Assembly: GCF_022763345.1 (NCBI RefSeq)
Contig: NZ_JALEGS010000074.1
Span: forward strand, 1-64,000
Direction of reading: 5' to 3'
Source of the DNA: Phaeodactylibacter sp.
Lineage (GTDB): Bacteria; Bacteroidota; Bacteroidia; Chitinophagales; Saprospiraceae
Length of the DNA: 64,000 nucleotides
How positions within the stretch are numbered: the first letter of the stretch is position 1; the number at the start of each line of letters is the position of its first letter. A program made the translations under genes and the position numbers. The notes below the pieces were generated by a model. The model saw only the letters and a program-made list of their open reading frames with translations. It was not told the origin of the DNA and searched no databases. Of the stretch, positions 33,731 to 43,535 are shown piece after piece.

Positions 33731-34975
33731 ATGAAGTTTAAGGACTACAACCTACATCCACAGCTACAAAAAGGGATTGAAAAAGCCGGGCTTAAACGGC
33801 CCACCGATATTCAGTATAAGTCCATACCCGGCATTCTCAAAGGAGAGGACGTGCTGGCTGTTGCCCAAACCGGTACGGGAAAAACGGCTGCCTTTGCCAT
33901 ACCTATCCTGCACAAACTGCACGTACAAAAACAGCAGGCCCGCAGAGACGATGGCATGCGCTGCCTGGTCATGACGCCCACCCACGAGCTGGCCCTGCAA
34001 GTAGCTAAAGTCTTTCAGGACCTCGGCGCCCATACGCTCGTAAAAACCATGGCGCTTATTGGGGGGGTGGACCAGGAACCTCAGATTGAGGCCCTTCAAA
34101 AAGGTGTGGACGTACTCGTTGCCACTCCCGGGCGGTTTTTCGACCTGATCAGTCAGGGGCACCTGCGGCCCGAACGCATTCAAATTCTGGTGCTTGATGA
34201 AGCGGACCACATGCTGGACCTGGGTTTTTTGCAGGACATTAGCGACTTGCACCGCAAACTACCGGCCAAACGGCAGACCCTTTTCTTCTCTGCTACCATC
34301 AACCTGCACATTAAGAAAATGGCCTACGCGCTAATCAATCAGCAGGCCATACGCATTCAGATTTCGCCAAAGGACCCGGTTTCCAAAAACGTGGACCACT
34401 ACGTAGCGGCGATAGAAATGGATGACAAACGCTTCTTTCTGGAGCGGATCATCAAAGAGAATCCCGACAGTAAAATCCTGGTCTTCGTCCGCACCAAAGT
34501 CCGTGCCGAGCGGGTCGCCAAAGCGATGGAGCGGGTCGATATTCAGGCGCTGACCATACACAGCGACAAAGATCAGAAAGACCGTTCAGCTGTACTTCGG
34601 CAATTCCGGGAAGGGGCAACACGGGTGCTCATTGCCACTGACGTGAGTGCAAGGGGCATTGACATTCCCGGTGTAACCTATGTCATTAACTACGACTTAC
34701 CAGAGCAGGCGGAAAACTATGTGCACCGCGTAGGGCGGACGGGACGGGGTAAGGCCCGCGGGCAGGCGCTGAGTTTCTGCAGTCCTAATGAAGCGGAACT
34801 GCTGGAGGCTATCGAAGCTTATATTGGCAAGGCGATCAAAGTCCTGGATGTAGAGCGGGGAGAATACGAAAACACCCGCCTGCTTTCGGAAGATGCCGGG
34901 TTGAGCTTAGAAGACATGCTCTCTGAAATAGAAGATCTGGAAGCAGAGCAAAAGCGGAAAAAGAAAAAAAAGTAG
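33731..34975 (+). CDS. rhlE: DEAD-box RNA helicase (RhlE type)
   Basis: The 414-residue helicase has the Q motif (LKRPTDIQYKSIP), motif I AQTGTGKT (45-52), PTHELALQ, VATPGR, VLDEADHMLD, FFSATI, LVFVRTKVRAERVAK, ATDVSARGIDIP, VINYDLPEQAENYVHR and VGRTGRG. The C-terminus is short and basic (KRKKKKK), as in RhlE. It probably acts in ribosome assembly or RNA turnover. It stands alone; a near -7 box TACCTTCG lies at 33706-33713. Confidence 0.93.
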   Translation: MKFKDYNLHPQLQKGIEKAGLKRPTDIQYKSIPGILKGEDVLAVAQTGTGKTAAFAIPILHKLHVQKQQARRDDGMRCLVMTPTHELALQVAKVFQDLGAHTLVKTMALIGGVDQEPQIEALQKGVDVLVATPGRFFDLISQGHLRPERIQILVLDEADHMLDLGFLQDISDLHRKLPAKRQTLFFSATINLHIKKMAYALINQQAIRIQISPKDPVSKNVDHYVAAIEMDDKRFFLERIIKENPDSKILVFVRTKVRAERVAKAMERVDIQALTIHSDKDQKDRSAVLRQFREGATRVLIATDVSARGIDIPGVTYVINYDLPEQAENYVHRVGRTGRGKARGQALSFCSPNEAELLEAIEAYIGKAIKVLDVERGEYENTRLLSEDAGLSLEDMLSEIEDLEAEQKRKKKKK

Positions 34976-35102
34976 CTTCAAAAGTCATAAAATAGCCCAT
35001 CGTGGCTTGACTAATGAACAAACCTAACTATATTTAATCACATTTTGCACAAAACCTCCCCTCAGTCCCCCTTAGCCGTTAGGCTGCTTGATTTTCAATT
35101 CC

Positions 35103-38100
35103 ATGAAAGACCATTATCTGAAACAGGAGCTATATGACTTGGTCCAATCTGATCAAGATGTTTTTGAGTTTTTGCAGGAAGCCTCCCTCGATGGGCTTTG
35201 GTACTGGGACCTGAACGACCCGGAGCAGGAGTGGATGAGCCCCAAGTTTTGGAAAACGCTGGGCTACGACCCTACCGAAATGCCCCATACGGCTAAGTCC
35301 TGGCAAAATCTTATCAATCCGGATGACCTTGAACTCGCAAGACAAAACCTGGCCGCCCACCTCGCAGATCCCTCCCATCCCTATGATCAGGAAGTCCGTT
35401 ACCGGCACAAAAAAGGGTATATTGTTTGGGTAAGGTGCCGGGGGATGGCGATAAGGGATAAAAACGGGCATCCCACCAGGATGCTCGGCGCCCACAATAA
35501 TATCACCCGCCTTAAAGAAACTGAAATCAGGCTGCAAAAGGAAAACCGGCAGCTCAGTGCTGTGCTGGAAAACTCCGGGCTGTATATTTTAAGTACAGAC
35601 ATAGAAGGGCGCTTTACTTATTTTAATGAAAAGTTCAGACACGACTTTGGCTGGCACCCTTTTGTTTCAATCGGCAAGGATTCTTTGCCCTCCATTCACC
35701 CAGATGACCATCAGGCGTGCATTGATATTGTAACCCGATGCATGGAGCAACCCAATACGGCGTTTCTAGTTGACTTACGCAAACCCAAAAGGCAGGGCGG
35801 ATGGCAGACGAACAGATGGCATTTCTCTGCACAAACCAATAGCAAAGGAGCTCCGGATAATATACTGTGTATTGGCTACAACATTTCTGCCAAAAAACAA
35901 CTTGAGGCCGAATACCGATTATTGGTAGATAATATTGGGGACGCTTTGGTCACCACTGACTTAAAAGGCAACATCTCCTATGCTTCCAAAAGCTGGAACA
36001 CCAATTTTAATCTGGACCAAGAAACAGCCATAGGCCAATCGGTCGCAGATTATTGCCTGGATGATGACCGGCCTGATTTTGAAGCCTTCATCTCTTCAAT
36101 CGCTGATGGCAACTCATCGCCACAAGCGCTGGAGCACCGCCTTAAGCTATCTGAAAATCAGGCCCTTTGGGTGGAAACTAAAGGCAATCTTGACAACGAT
36201 GGAGACCGCCTTATACTCCTGATCAGGGACATTTCCGAGCGCAAGCAAGCTGAGCAGGAACTACAGCTCACCAGCCAACTGCTTAGCGACACCCAGAAAA
36301 TGGCTAAAGTCGGAGGGTGGCGCTTAGACGTTAAAAGTGGGCAAACCACCTGGACTGACGAGGTTTACCGAATTCATGAAGTCCCAAAGAGCTTCAATCA
36401 TAATAAAGAATCCGGGATCAAATTTTATCATCCCAACGACCAGGAAGCCTTAACAATGGCCCTTGACAAAGCTATTCATTCCAATATAAGCTTCGATCAT
36501 ACTTTTCAATTTATTTCTGCTAAGGGGAACCAAAAATGGGTAAGGGTGACCGGCTCACCAGTGCTGAGAAATGGCCACACAGCCGAAGTACAGGGTCTGT
36601 TCCAGGATATTACAGAGCAGAAGCAGGCATTGATCGCACTCAGCCACAGCAAGGAACAACTGACCTCCCTCACTACCAACATCCCAGGAGCCGTCCTGCA
36701 ATACAAAAACACCCCTGAAGGTAAGCAGGAGCTATTGTACCTCAGCAAGGGGTCCAATGACCTGTGGGGCATCTCCCCTGAAGAAGCTATTGAGGATGTA
36801 AACCTACTATGGAACGCTATTCTACCAGGTTATGCTAAGGGGCTACAAACAGCAATTGAGCATTCCGCCCGGGAAATGACGACTTTTTCCTTTGATTGGA
36901 AGATCCGCCACAGGGATGGAACAATCAAGTGGGTTAATGGCAAAGGCTCTCCCAAAAGATCCTCAGACGGCAGTACCGTTTGGAATACCATCATTACGGA
37001 CATCACACCCTTAAAAAATGCCCAGCAAGCCTTAGTCAGCCAAAGCCTGATGCAGGAAAAGCTGATGAAAATTGCGTCTGAATACATCAACTTCCCCATT
37101 GAGGAAATGGACAGCCACATTCAGGCCTCCCTGAAAGAGATTGGGCAGTTTGTGAACGCAGACCGGGTATATGTGATACAGTACGATTTTGAAAAAAATA
37201 CAGCCTCCAATACCCATGAATGGTGTGCGGATTCTATCGAATCTGTGAAAGACAGCCTCCAGAATGTCCCTATGGAGGAATATATGGTGTTTGTAAATCT
37301 CCACGTAGAGGGTAAAAACTTTATCATCCCCAACATCTCAAAGATGGAAGAAGGCCCTGCTAAAACCGACCTTCAGCGGCAGCAGATTAAAAGCTTGCTG
37401 ACCGTGCCCATGATGCGGGAAAAAGAATGTCTGGGCTGCGTGGGCTTTGATTCCGTTAAGCAAGTCCATGACTATTCGGAGGGCGAACTCAAACTGCTAA
37501 AACTTTTCAGCGAAGTCCTCGTGAATGCCCTTACCCGTGCCAAAAACGATCAGGAGTTGCGCTCCAGTCAGGAGCAACTTACTAAGCTGACCGCGAGTGT
37601 GCCGGGCGCAATCTTCCAGATGGAAATGGATGCAGAAGGAAAAATAGCATTCCCCTTTATGAGTGATGGTATACAAGATTTGCATGAGCACCTGACACCT
37701 GCCCTTCTAGAGGCGCAACCCGAAGTCGGCTTTTCAATCATTCACCCGGAGGATCTTCCCGACATTCTCGATAAGATTGAGCAGTCCAAAACAAATCTGA
37801 CCTCGTTCTTTGCCGATTATCGCACGGTTCATCCTGATGATGAAATACGCTGGCACCGGACCATTTCCCAACCAGAGCAAAAAGCAGATGGAACAATGGT
37901 TTGGTACGGTATCTTCCAGGACATCACAGAACAGCGGAAACTTGAGGAAATTCAAAAGTTTGCCCAAGAGCTAAAAGTGAAGAACAAGGAGATGGAACAG
38001 TTCGCCTATGTGGCTTCCCATGATTTACAGGAGCCGCTGCGTACCATACGGAGCTATTCTGGCCTGCTCAACCGCCGTTTTAGCGATCAGTTAGGAGAGG

Positions 38101-38672
38101 ACGGGCAGCAGTTTCTCAATTTCATTGGCGATGCTTCCCTGCGCATGAGCAACCTCATCAAAGGGCTGTTGGAGTACAGTCAGATTGGAACCGACCGTCA
38201 GGTCGGCACAGTTAATTGCAACGTGCTGCTGCAAGAGGTACTTCAAGACCTGAACTCCAGCATCACCAAACACCAAGCAACGATCAAGGTAAACGACCTG
38301 CCTACCTTGCAGGGCTATAAGGTGGAATTGCGGCAGCTCTTCCAAAACCTGATCAGCAATGCCATCAAATTCCATAAACCCGGGGAGGAGCCTCTCATTG
38401 AAATTCATGCCGCTGAAAAGCAGGCCTACTGGCAGTTTTCCGTAAAGGACAACGGTATTGGTATTGACTTGAAATATCAAAACAAGATTTTCACTATTTT
38501 TCAGCGCCTGCATCTATCAAAAGACTACGAGGGCACAGGTATTGGCCTGGCAAACTGCAAAAAGATTGTGGAGATGCACCACGGGCGGATTTGGCTGGAA
38601 TCAGAAGAAGGCCAGGGCGCTACATTCTTTTTCACCCTAAAAAAAGGAGGATATGACTCAAAAGCTGAATAA
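35103..38672 (+). CDS. Multi-PAS/GAF sensor histidine kinase
   Basis: The 1189-residue cytosolic kinase has six PAS/PAC modules (roughly 20-150, 150-280, 285-390, 390-515, 520-645 and 845-955), a GAF domain (655-830, with YVIQYDFEKNTASNTHEW), a HisKA domain of the phytochrome-like type with His973 in YVASHDLQEPLRTIRSY, and a HATPase domain (ELRQLFQNLISNAIKFH, DNGIGIDLKYQNKIF, GTGIGLANCKKIVEMH). There is no transmembrane helix. The ATG at 35103 is preferred over an in-frame TTG at 35088. Its last 20 bases overlap the response regulator gene, a classic coupled pair. The signal sensed is unknown. Confidence 0.92.
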   Translation: MKDHYLKQELYDLVQSDQDVFEFLQEASLDGLWYWDLNDPEQEWMSPKFWKTLGYDPTEMPHTAKSWQNLINPDDLELARQNLAAHLADPSHPYDQEVRYRHKKGYIVWVRCRGMAIRDKNGHPTRMLGAHNNITRLKETEIRLQKENRQLSAVLENSGLYILSTDIEGRFTYFNEKFRHDFGWHPFVSIGKDSLPSIHPDDHQACIDIVTRCMEQPNTAFLVDLRKPKRQGGWQTNRWHFSAQTNSKGAPDNILCIGYNISAKKQLEAEYRLLVDNIGDALVTTDLKGNISYASKSWNTNFNLDQETAIGQSVADYCLDDDRPDFEAFISSIADGNSSPQALEHRLKLSENQALWVETKGNLDNDGDRLILLIRDISERKQAEQELQLTSQLLSDTQKMAKVGGWRLDVKSGQTTWTDEVYRIHEVPKSFNHNKESGIKFYHPNDQEALTMALDKAIHSNISFDHTFQFISAKGNQKWVRVTGSPVLRNGHTAEVQGLFQDITEQKQALIALSHSKEQLTSLTTNIPGAVLQYKNTPEGKQELLYLSKGSNDLWGISPEEAIEDVNLLWNAILPGYAKGLQTAIEHSAREMTTFSFDWKIRHRDGTIKWVNGKGSPKRSSDGSTVWNTIITDITPLKNAQQALVSQSLMQEKLMKIASEYINFPIEEMDSHIQASLKEIGQFVNADRVYVIQYDFEKNTASNTHEWCADSIESVKDSLQNVPMEEYMVFVNLHVEGKNFIIPNISKMEEGPAKTDLQRQQIKSLLTVPMMREKECLGCVGFDSVKQVHDYSEGELKLLKLFSEVLVNALTRAKNDQELRSSQEQLTKLTASVPGAIFQMEMDAEGKIAFPFMSDGIQDLHEHLTPALLEAQPEVGFSIIHPEDLPDILDKIEQSKTNLTSFFADYRTVHPDDEIRWHRTISQPEQKADGTMVWYGIFQDITEQRKLEEIQKFAQELKVKNKEMEQFAYVASHDLQEPLRTIRSYSGLLNRRFSDQLGEDGQQFLNFIGDASLRMSNLIKGLLEYSQIGTDRQVGTVNCNVLLQEVLQDLNSSITKHQATIKVNDLPTLQGYKVELRQLFQNLISNAIKFHKPGEEPLIEIHAAEKQAYWQFSVKDNGIGIDLKYQNKIFTIFQRLHLSKDYEGTGIGLANCKKIVEMHHGRIWLESEEGQGATFFFTLKKGGYDSKAE

Positions 38673-39066
38673 GATACTGCTTGTTGATGACAATGAGGCC
38701 GATAATTATTTGCACAAGCTTATCATTTCTGAAGCTGAAGTTGCGGAGAGTGTTGTAGATCAGCCCGATGGCAAAGCAGCGCTGGAGTACCTGGAAAAAG
38801 GAGCCGATCAGCTACCTCCTGACCTCATTTTTCTGGATATCAATATGCCCCGCATGAATGGGTGGGAGTTCCTCGAAGCTTATGCCCAGCTTCCCGACGA
38901 ACTGCAAAGCGCCGTAGTTATCGTAATGCTGACCACCTCTGTTTTCAGCAAAGACCGGGAACGGGCAGAAAGATTACCTAACTTCTCCGGCTTTCTTAAC
39001 AAGCCCCTAACAGAAGAAGACTTGCTGAAGGTGATCCAGCAGCATTTTCCCGAACGCTTCGATTAA
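38653..39066 (+). CDS. Response regulator (Rcp1-like receiver)
   Basis: The 137-residue receiver has the acidic residues in LLVDDNEADNYL, the phospho-acceptor Asp62 in LIFLDINMPRMNG, Thr in VMLTTSVF and the Lys in FLNKPL. The NEADNYLHK and NMPRMNGWEFLE features are typical of single-domain regulators paired with phytochrome-like kinases. It overlaps the kinase by 20 bp, so that kinase is its likely donor. No output domain. Confidence 0.93.
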   Translation: MTQKLNKILLVDDNEADNYLHKLIISEAEVAESVVDQPDGKAALEYLEKGADQLPPDLIFLDINMPRMNGWEFLEAYAQLPDELQSAVVIVMLTTSVFSKDRERAERLPNFSGFLNKPLTEEDLLKVIQQHFPERFD

Positions 39067-39067
39067 G

Positions 39068-40312
39068 CTACTGTCCCGGCACCCCAATCTGTATGGCTTC
39101 TTCCAGATGGATATTCATCGTGGGCGTGCCGCTGAAGTTCTCTACCTCTCCACGGAAACAGACTTTTTTGTTGGCCAGGACGATCTGCGGATCGAAAGAA
39201 AAATTGGGTAAATCCTTTTTGCGGATAAAGACGGAAAAAATCTGGTTGGGGAAGCGCTTGTCGATATTCAGCCAAAGGTTGCCGCTGCGGCTGTAGCGCG
39301 TGCTTACCACAGTACCGCAAACATTAATCTCCTCACCTTTGCCCATATACTGCCGGCTTTGCACCGTATTGAAATGATTGGGCGGCAAGTCGGGCGGAAA
39401 CAAAGGCTCCACGTCTCCACCGGCTAGCTCCGGGAGCCACGCGCTTTTGTCCAGGCGTTGCTCCAGTTCGTTTTCCTGGACTTCAGGCAGCTTGTTGAAA
39501 AAATCTAACCCGGTCACCTCTTCCACCTGATCTATCGGCACGGCAAAGCTCTCCAGCGGATAGCTGATCTTTTCATTCGGCATAATGAAGCCAATCCCGC
39601 GCCCGTTCTCCAAATCAAGTGCTACTTTGAAGTACCGCTCCGGAATGGACACCTTGTTGATGGAACGTTCAATGACCGGTAAATCCGGCTCCAGCACAGG
39701 GCCTGTGACCACATACAACTGTGCACCAGGGTTTTCGTACAGGTAGCCTCGCAGCAGGGCTTCAAGTTCGGCCCATGCCTCCCGGTTGAATTCCGCGACC
39801 TGAGGCGACATATTGGAGTAGAAATAGCTCTCTGAAAGCGCTTTTTCGGACCACCTGAAATCAGCAGAGGGTGCCAGGTGCCCGCGGTCGTAACCAAACC
39901 CATCGTACTCATAGGTGCTGTCAGGCTGCAGGTACTTTAGGAAATAATCTTCCTCCACCGCCGTACCAGTTGCCACTTTGGGGTCTGGCCGGAAATCATT
40001 CGTACAGCCCACGTTGCCGGAGGTGACGTCCGGCAGAATAATATGCGCTACCCATGCCGCCTGCTCGTGCGCCTCGGCATATTCCAAGGCCATAGCCGAA
40101 TGCAAAATGTAGGATTCAGAGGGCAGCCCGATGGCTTGCAGATCGCGTTGTATGCGCTCCAGCTTTATGCCCTCCCGGCGCTCGTTCAGGGTTTTCTTTT
40201 TGGCTTCCAGGGCAGCCAGTTCGGTCTCAATGGCTCGGAGTTCTTCGTCCAGGTTTTGAGCCTGTAGCAAAGCCGGGCAAAGTAAGATCAGGAAGAGTAG
40301 GGAGCGGAACAT
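39068..40312 (-). CDS. Secreted DNA/RNA non-specific endonuclease with a C-terminal OB-like domain
   Basis: The 414-residue protein starts at 40312 with a signal peptide (MFRSLLFLILLCPALLQAQ); an ATG at 40330 is also in frame. A short coiled coil (residues 20-55) comes first, then the beta-beta-alpha metal nuclease domain with catalytic DRGHLAPSADFRW, the metal-binding Asn region FYSNMSPQVAEFNREAW, and VVTGPV. The C-terminal 95 residues (EEINVCGTVVSTRYSRSGN to MNIHLEEAIQI) look like an OB fold, which may hold nucleic acid. The role may be nutrient release from extracellular DNA. It is divergent from truA. Confidence 0.9.
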   Translation of the reverse strand: MFRSLLFLILLCPALLQAQNLDEELRAIETELAALEAKKKTLNERREGIKLERIQRDLQAIGLPSESYILHSAMALEYAEAHEQAAWVAHIILPDVTSGNVGCTNDFRPDPKVATGTAVEEDYFLKYLQPDSTYEYDGFGYDRGHLAPSADFRWSEKALSESYFYSNMSPQVAEFNREAWAELEALLRGYLYENPGAQLYVVTGPVLEPDLPVIERSINKVSIPERYFKVALDLENGRGIGFIMPNEKISYPLESFAVPIDQVEEVTGLDFFNKLPEVQENELEQRLDKSAWLPELAGGDVEPLFPPDLPPNHFNTVQSRQYMGKGEEINVCGTVVSTRYSRSGNLWLNIDKRFPNQIFSVFIRKKDLPNFSFDPQIVLANKKVCFRGEVENFSGTPTMNIHLEEAIQIGVPGQ

Positions 40313-40327
40313 AGTTTCATTTTTTAC

Positions 40328-40335
40328 CAAAGTTA
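40328..40335 (-). promoter_or_regulatory. -7 box of the secreted nuclease promoter
   Basis: On the minus strand TAACTTTG fits TAnnTTTG fully, 16 bases before the preferred start at 40312. Confidence 0.4.
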
Positions 40336-40360
40336 CAATTCTTTCCTATTCCAGTTTGGC

Positions 40361-40368
40361 TACATTTG
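40361..40368 (+). promoter_or_regulatory. -7 box of the truA promoter
   Basis: TACATTTG fits TAnnTTTG fully, 18 bases before the truA start. It lies 25 bp from the divergent nuclease -7 box, so the two promoters overlap. Confidence 0.45.
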
Positions 40369-40386
40369 CGGGAAACATCCATTTTC

Positions 40387-41166
40387 ATGCGGTACTTTCT
40401 GCACTTTGCGTATCAGGGTTTTAACTTCCGGGGCTGGCAGCAGCAGCCGGGTGAGGTGCGTACTGTCCAGGGGGTGATGGAAGGGATCTTGCAACGCATT
40501 CTAAAGCATGAGATTTCCCTCGTGGGCTGTGGCCGCACAGACGCGCAGGTCCATGCCAGCCAGTATTTTGCGCATTTCGATACACCGGAGGAACTGCGGC
40601 CGGATTTCAAGTTCATCCTTAATAAGAATCTGCCACCGACAATTTCTATTTTCGATGTGATACCGGTCCACCCCAGAGCCCACGCCCGCTATGATGCCAC
40701 CGACCGGCAGTACGACTACCTTTTGCATACCCGCAAACAAGCTTTCCTGGGCGAGCTTAGTGCCCTGTACCTGCAGGATGCACCAAATATAGCCCGCATG
40801 CAAACGGCAGCAGCACAACTCTTAAAGTTTGAAGACTTCCAGGCGTACTGCCTGACGCCCGACCGGCACAATACCACGATTTGCCACCTCCGCCAGGTCC
40901 GGATTTTTGCCAACCCAGACCGGACCCGGATACGGTTGCAATTTGCCGCTAACCGCTACCTGAGAGGCATGATCCGTATCCTGGTTCACCGTCTGCTGGA
41001 GGTAGGCTGGGGCCAAATCACGGAGGAGGAGTTTCTGCGGCCCCTTCGTGAACATGACCCTCCGCGCCCCCTGCGCTCTGCCTATCCGGAAGGCTTGTAC
41101 CTTTCCAGCGTCACTTATCCCTACATTGAAAAGCCGCCGAGGGTCCAGCTGAATTTTGAGGAATAG
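40387..41166 (+). CDS. truA: tRNA pseudouridine(38-40) synthase
   Basis: The 259-residue enzyme has the family opening YFLHFAYQGFNFRGWQQQP, TVQGVMEGILQRIL and the catalytic Asp52 in GCGRTDAQVHASQYFAHFD. Further marks are RYDATDRQYDYLL and the C-terminal RYLRGMIRILVHRLLEVG. It modifies uridines in the anticodon arm of tRNA. The start at 40387 (MRYFLHF) is preferred; the ATG at 40366 would fall inside the -7 box. Confidence 0.94.
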   Translation: MRYFLHFAYQGFNFRGWQQQPGEVRTVQGVMEGILQRILKHEISLVGCGRTDAQVHASQYFAHFDTPEELRPDFKFILNKNLPPTISIFDVIPVHPRAHARYDATDRQYDYLLHTRKQAFLGELSALYLQDAPNIARMQTAAAQLLKFEDFQAYCLTPDRHNTTICHLRQVRIFANPDRTRIRLQFAANRYLRGMIRILVHRLLEVGWGQITEEEFLRPLREHDPPRPLRSAYPEGLYLSSVTYPYIEKPPRVQLNFEE

Positions 41167-41174
41167 CCCGGACG

Positions 41175-43397
41175 TTACCAGACGACTACTTTACGTATAG
41201 CCCGCTGCCCGGCAGCGGTGACCTGCAGGAAGTAGACACCGGCTGGAATGGCTTGCAGGGATATTTGTGCCCTGGCATCCTGGCTCTGTGCTGTTGCAAC
41301 GACCTGCCCGGCTGCACTAATGAGCTCCACTGAAGCCTGAACCTCCTGCCCCAGCTGCACTTGAAGTATATGCCGTGCCGGGTTGGGAAAAACCTCCATT
41401 TGGCTTGCCCAGTTCGGTTCCGCCACCGGAGAAGTGCTGTCCAGCCATAAGTTGGTTTGGAAGGCGTTTAAGCCACCACGCTCATTGCCCACGACCATTT
41501 CCAGCTTCCCATCGTTGTCTATATCAGCTATTGCTGGACGGGTACGGATACCTACATAGACATCGCCCATGCGCTCGGAATCCAGGTCGAAGGTGCCGGA
41601 CAGGTTGCCCTCGATATTGTTGTAGACCTCCAGCTGCCCGGCTTCTGTTCCTGTCACCAAAACATAAGTACCTTGCTGATCAATGATTTGCGGTGAAGAA
41701 TAGCCTGAGATACTACCGGGGATGGCCGTATTGATGTTGCCCAGCGCAAGGATATTGGGGGCGGCTTCCGGATCAGGGTCGAACATAGGCTCACTTGCCG
41801 TTCCAACATTCTTAAAGAAATTGATATTACCGGTCCGCTCACCAATAACCAGGTCCGGCAGCCCATCTCGGTCCAGATCGATAATTTGGGGCACGGAGAG
41901 GCTGCCCACATCTATATCCATGTACTCGTACTGCCAGGGGCCGAAAACCATCGGATTGCCGACACCTGCGATATTCTCAGCATAAAAAAGGCGGCCCAGC
42001 ACCTCTCCCACCAGTATGTCTTCATCGCCATCCCCGTCTAAATCACCGAAAGTGGGGGCAAAATTGGTGTAGGAGTTGAAAACGGAAAGCCCCAGGTAGT
42101 CTTCATCTACAAGTTCGAAGGCGGGTGATTGAGCCGTGCCGGTATTCTCAAAGAGGTACAGCCGGGTATCTCGTTCGCCAAAGGGCTCGAAGGCGCCTAC
42201 AGTTCCCACCACCATATCAAGGAGCCCGTCTGCATTATAATCGACAAAGGTAGGGCTCGCACCGGTACCTAAATCGATCATGTCCTCCACGAAAAGGTCC
42301 CGCTGCTGGTACTGGAAATTCGGCACATCGGCTGTTCCTGCATTCGGATAAGCCCAAAGCACGTTTCGGTCTTCAGAAATATTGACAGAATTGGGCGCAA
42401 CCAACAGATCTTTAAGCCCGTCAAAGTCGATATCTGCCAGGAAGGCTACCGGGAATTGCGGCACATCCGCCGTCACCCCATCCACAGGGAAGCCAAGTTC
42501 CTGCTCCGTAATCCAGGCCTGCTCGCAACTGCCGCCGTTGTGCAAAAAATTAAGGGTGGAGTAGGTAACATCTCCCAGCAGCATATCTTTATCGCCATCT
42601 GCATCAGCATCATAAGTGAGCAGGGTGCTGCCCGGGTGGCGTTCAGTCAGCCCGCCCTGCAGGCTAAAGCAGCCTCCGGGGTTCTCCGCCAGCCCTACTT
42701 CTTGCTCAATGCTATTCTCAAAAATGCCGCCCCAGCAGTTTTCCACCAGTTGGAAAATCAGGCTGTCTCTGCCATAGCCCTGCTCTACGGAGCGGTTGGC
42801 AAACAACTCAATATAGCCGCCGGCCGGATTGAAAGTGAGAATGTCCAGGTCCCCATCGCAATCCAGGTCGTCAATTGCCGGATAGTCCACATTACTTACG
42901 TAGAGCTGCGTGGTCGTCCCGTTAGACAGTACAAAGGGTATGATGTTATTGGGGTGTTTCATGGGCAGGCGCTCAAAGGCGATGTGCCCGTCTTCGTAAT
43001 AGCCCGTGTAGACTAAAACGCCCTGCACAAATTCAGTGCGCTGGGACTGCCCGAAGATATCCATTACACCGTCATCGTTGAAATCCCGCATAATGATCCA
43101 GTCGCCCAGCAGTTCCGGGAAGTAAGGAGCATAGCCTGGAGCGTAGGAAAACGCCCCTCCGGTATTCAGGAAAGGCAGCAGGACGTTCCCGGTTCGGTCG
43201 AAAATCACCAGATCCATAAGCCCGTCCTGATTAAGGTCTACTTCGTTGGGCTGTGGATTGTTAAGCCCACCGGCGAAGGGCAGGCCCTTTTGTTCCCCAT
43301 CCACTGTGACCGGGAAGGAGATGGCCGGATAAGGTTGTGCATCCGACGAAAGGGAATGGAACAATACGGTCGCGAGCAGTAGCGCCAATCTTTTCAT
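41175..43397 (-). CDS. FG-GAP/VCBS repeat protein with a T9SS type-A sorting domain
   Basis: The 740-residue secreted protein has a signal peptide (to SLSSDA) and many FG-GAP/VCBS calcium-type repeats of the form DLNQDGLMDLVIFD, DFNDDGVMDIFGQ, DLDCDGDLDILTF, DIDFDGLKDLLVA, DYNADGLLDMVVG, DLDGDGDEDILVG and DLDRDGLPDLVIG, which fold as a beta-propeller. The C-terminal 80 residues are the type-A sorting domain: VFPNPARHILQV, ISAAGQVV, IPAGVYFLQVTAAGQ and the end IRKVVVW. The protein is therefore predicted to be exported by the Por system and cell-surface attached. Function unknown. Confidence 0.9.
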   Translation of the reverse strand: MKRLALLLATVLFHSLSSDAQPYPAISFPVTVDGEQKGLPFAGGLNNPQPNEVDLNQDGLMDLVIFDRTGNVLLPFLNTGGAFSYAPGYAPYFPELLGDWIIMRDFNDDGVMDIFGQSQRTEFVQGVLVYTGYYEDGHIAFERLPMKHPNNIIPFVLSNGTTTQLYVSNVDYPAIDDLDCDGDLDILTFNPAGGYIELFANRSVEQGYGRDSLIFQLVENCWGGIFENSIEQEVGLAENPGGCFSLQGGLTERHPGSTLLTYDADADGDKDMLLGDVTYSTLNFLHNGGSCEQAWITEQELGFPVDGVTADVPQFPVAFLADIDFDGLKDLLVAPNSVNISEDRNVLWAYPNAGTADVPNFQYQQRDLFVEDMIDLGTGASPTFVDYNADGLLDMVVGTVGAFEPFGERDTRLYLFENTGTAQSPAFELVDEDYLGLSVFNSYTNFAPTFGDLDGDGDEDILVGEVLGRLFYAENIAGVGNPMVFGPWQYEYMDIDVGSLSVPQIIDLDRDGLPDLVIGERTGNINFFKNVGTASEPMFDPDPEAAPNILALGNINTAIPGSISGYSSPQIIDQQGTYVLVTGTEAGQLEVYNNIEGNLSGTFDLDSERMGDVYVGIRTRPAIADIDNDGKLEMVVGNERGGLNAFQTNLWLDSTSPVAEPNWASQMEVFPNPARHILQVQLGQEVQASVELISAAGQVVATAQSQDARAQISLQAIPAGVYFLQVTAAGQRAIRKVVVW

Positions 43398-43535
43398 AAT
43401 TCGGAATTGGTCGTTTATTGAAATCTTCGTTAATTGTGTGCCTTTCGGAATTCTATTTCCTCAGAACAGTTATACAGCGCAGGAGTTATGGCTTTGCCCC
43501 TGCTTTACGGCGGCTGAATTTATTAAAAAGCAAGC

